The notes under the pieces were generated by a model. It worked only from the letters and a program-made list of their open reading frames with translations, was not told the DNA's origin and ran no database searches. DNA of 64,000 nucleotides, from assembly GCA_907163375.1 (NCBI GenBank), contig CAJQUW010004574.1:62001-126000 (forward strand), in the 5' to 3' direction. The position numbers and the translations under genes are program-made. The stretch comes from Prostheceraeus crozeri (lineage: Eukaryota; Platyhelminthes; Polycladida; Euryleptidae). Each line of letters begins with the position of its first letter. The stretch's first letter is position 1. Of the stretch, positions 61,821-64,000 are shown in pieces.

Positions 61821-62404
61821 TCATTAGACATTTAGCAACTTGCATCATTCATTAAGAATGCAAAACTTAGTCATAAACTACCTCAAATTGGTCATTGGAT
61901 ATTATTCAAACAGACTGGAAGCAGGTAAATGCGAAATTATAGCATAGAGCAACCAATAACAAGAAACCAACTGGATCTTATGTGCCATATGTGCAAACCT
62001 GCTGCCAGGGAGTAAATGAAAACAGATTTGCTTCCTTAGTTTATTCGCACCTTTTACGATCTTTTAAAAAATGATGTGATCCTACATGCAAATGTCAGCG
62101 TAGATGAAAGTCTAGCAATAGCTCTATCCATACCACACATTGACTGTTTGTTCTCAATCCTAAAGTATTCCTTATTTCAGTCGGAGTGCTCGTGACGTCT
62201 AATTTGTTTTAAGATTATACAGCAGTAGCAAAAGATTTCTTTTCGAATTTGGCTCACAGGAGGTCATTCAAGGCTATGTGACACATTTTTCAGAGCAGTT
62301 TTTGAATTTTGAGACTTAGGAAACTATTCCCACAGTGGCATAAATTCAATATACAATGTAATCGTCAATCCTGCATTTACAGAGAACATAGACATTGAAA
62401 ATTA

Positions 62405-62475
62405 TAGTGCTCCTTGAGTTGCTGCTTGGGTTGCTTGGGTTTGCTTGGGATTTGGACCCAAGGCTTGGGTGTACT
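62405..62475. repeat. CTTGGG-rich low-complexity tract
   Basis: Repeated TTGCTTGGGTT and GGACCCAAGGCTTGGG. A similar tract lies at 63775-63885, the two bracketing the AGGCCTA-rich segment. Confidence 0.65.
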
Positions 62476-62779
62476 GTGAACTTAAAAGACGAAGTAAAAG
62501 TTCTGCTGTAAGTCTGTGTAAATCCAAAATTTTCTCTCTCGGTCTCGTGCTATTTTTTTCAACACTATTTCACATGATCATATCAATCAGTTATTTTGCG
62601 CCAGCTATCTTTTATTATTACAATGGGTTGTCATGATTTTCAGAGTAATTAAAGTGCTGCAGGGTACGTATTCTACTCAAATTCCAAAAATAATGATATT
62701 TACCAATCATACTATTGATAAATCAGCTGAATGTGACTCTTTAGTTTGAATGTGAAATTTAGTTGTCTAGATACTAATG

Positions 62780-63770
62780 GCCATGGCAGTCGCTAGCCCT
62801 TTCAGCCCTTTTAGCCTATAGCTACTTAATTATTTGTCATTGACATTGTAGGCTTAATCATGAAAAGAAAACAGTTTACCCCATCATTGAAAGCCTTTGT
62901 TTCGTGGAAATATCTAACATGTAGACTAGGCTCATTATCATGTACTACAGTGTAGTGTATAGCCTATATTGTACATTTTTACGATAAGGCTTAATTAATC
63001 ATACAGTAGTGGACTGCATAACCTATTAAGCAAGCATATAGAATATCTGCCGGTACACATAAGCTCACATTTTTTGCAGCAGACCATACCTAATTAAACC
63101 ATTGCCAATGCCTAATAGGTAAACTACTGTACATGTTGTTTGAGCCTACACGTAGGCCAATTTAAGTAGGCCTGGGTTTCAGCTTATCAGTTAACTAAAT
63201 ACAGGTGTGCAACAAAAGAGAAATAATAAGAGGCCAATTGCTAGACATGACCAAACTATTTAGGCTATCTACCTGCATGTACATAATTTATACACTGTAC
63301 TGGTACAAACTTCGGCTTTATCATAGATATAATGTCTATGCTTAATAAGGTCCAACCCACGGCATTATTCGTAGCCTATAATGTAGGCCTGGTCTTGCTA
63401 TCGGGGAGGTAGGCTAGACTTAGAAAATGCAGCATCATGACGGTCGCTTTTTGCTGCATGCGATTTATCCTATATGCTAATTAGATTAGATGCATTAGGC
63501 TCGACTATATGGACCAAAATCTATTTCACTTGGCTTGATAGGGTGATACAGAACATAAGCCTGACTAGCAAGCATATGCATAGGCTACCCAGCTACCTAT
63601 AGCCTAGGCACAGAATGGCCTAAACACATGGACTAGATAGACCTAGACACAGTGCCAGTGCATGACCCGGTTACCATACAGCCAGATTAAGGCGTAGGCC
63701 TGTATAGTACAATTTATAGATGGTATAGGTCTACAATAATGGCATGAGGCCTATGGAAGCTAGAATGTTG
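62780..63770. other. Segment dense in AGGCCTA-type words
   Basis: Words such as GTAGGCCT, TAGCCTA, AGGCTTA and TAGGCT occur about every 40-50 bases on both strands, far more often than in the rest of the window. No coding frame or inverted ends were seen. It may be a diverged satellite or an old repeat. Confidence 0.5.
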
Positions 63771-63774
63771 CATA

Positions 63775-63885
63775 TGGTTGGGCTTGGGTCATCAAAATTC
63801 TTGCTTGGGTTACTTGGGATATGGGGCTTGGGGTAAACACAAGTAAAACCCAAGCCGCTTGGCTCGGGGAGACCCAACCCAGGCC
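63775..63885. repeat. CTTGGG/CCCAAG-rich low-complexity tract
   Basis: GGGCTTGGGTC, TTGCTTGGGTTACTTGGG and, inverted, AACCCAAGCCGCTTGGCTC. The words can pair with each other and with 62405-62475. Confidence 0.65.
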
Positions 63886-64000
63886 CTATAGCAACCTTGT
63901 ATAAACTATCTAGTAATGCGAATATTTTATATCAGATGCAAGAGAGTGATAGACTGCTGGTCATCACATCTAGCAACAACAACTCGGATTCTCACAGTTC

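Larger units (their letters stand above)
49575..64000. other. Upstream intron or 5' region of the channel gene; T1 exon not seen
   Basis: The exon A acceptor demands an upstream exon. A T1 domain would be a long open frame on the minus strand with a VGG motif and the HCCC zinc signature; none is present, so the intron is longer than 14.4 kb or the exon lies outside. The interval carries elements listed separately. 49600-53850, 54360-55960, 58330-59820, 60120-61660 and 61825-62400 show only chance open frames and low-complexity AT-rich DNA. Confidence 0.55.

Noticed and set aside
1-64000. CRISPR arrays, rRNA genes or bacterial operon structure
   Set aside because: None seen; spliced exons, LINEs and SINEs show this is animal nuclear DNA.

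Overview
The window is AT-rich animal (metazoan) DNA. It holds part of one recognisable host gene, on the minus strand, in a sea of transposon remnants. The gene is a Kv2 (Shab/KCNB-type) voltage-gated potassium channel. Three coding exons can be placed with consensus splice sites and matching phases. Exon A (49574-48537) runs from S1 to the post-S6 region and carries the TVGYGD filter. Exon B (36846-36192) and exon C (3214-2925, ending in a stop) encode the cytoplasmic tail. Together they give about 660 residues. The exon for the N-terminal T1 domain is not visible, so it should lie beyond the right edge. An intron interrupting the start of S1, Shab rather than a multi-gene vertebrate Kv2 set, and the repeat types suggest a non-vertebrate animal; I cannot name the phylum from sequence alone.

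Layout. 1-2924 is 3' flank of the gene. 3215-36191 is a 33-kb intron packed with elements: a LINE fragment (9.3 kb), a hairpin element split by an 8-bp-TSD insertion (12.4-13.1 kb), a decayed mariner-like copy (14.6 kb), a TIR element (16.5-17.7 kb), a large nested inverted-repeat complex (18.4-25.3 kb) containing an apparently complete DD41D mariner (22.2-24.0 kb), a SINE (25.3 kb), a LINE reverse-transcriptase remnant split by a 762-bp TIR element (29-30 kb), a PIF/Harbinger derivative with DDE and MADF remnants (30.2-31.5 kb), and a second 651-bp TIR element (34.5 kb). 36847-48536 is an 11.7-kb intron with two LINE 3' fragments, a mariner stub and hairpin elements. 49575-64000 is intronic or upstream DNA with more TIR elements, two SINEs and, at the far right, about 1 kb unusually dense in AGGCCTA-type words.

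The host-gene story is simple: a channel gene with expanded introns. The most interesting unexplained structure is the 18.4-25.3 kb complex, in which three sets of inverted repeats are nested, two arms carry related but unrecognised protein-coding frames, and two younger elements sit 40 bases apart in one arm. The intact mariner is the best candidate for a recently active element. In the channel tail, a Ser/Thr cluster resembles the segment by which vertebrate Kv2 channels bind VAP proteins at ER-plasma membrane junctions.
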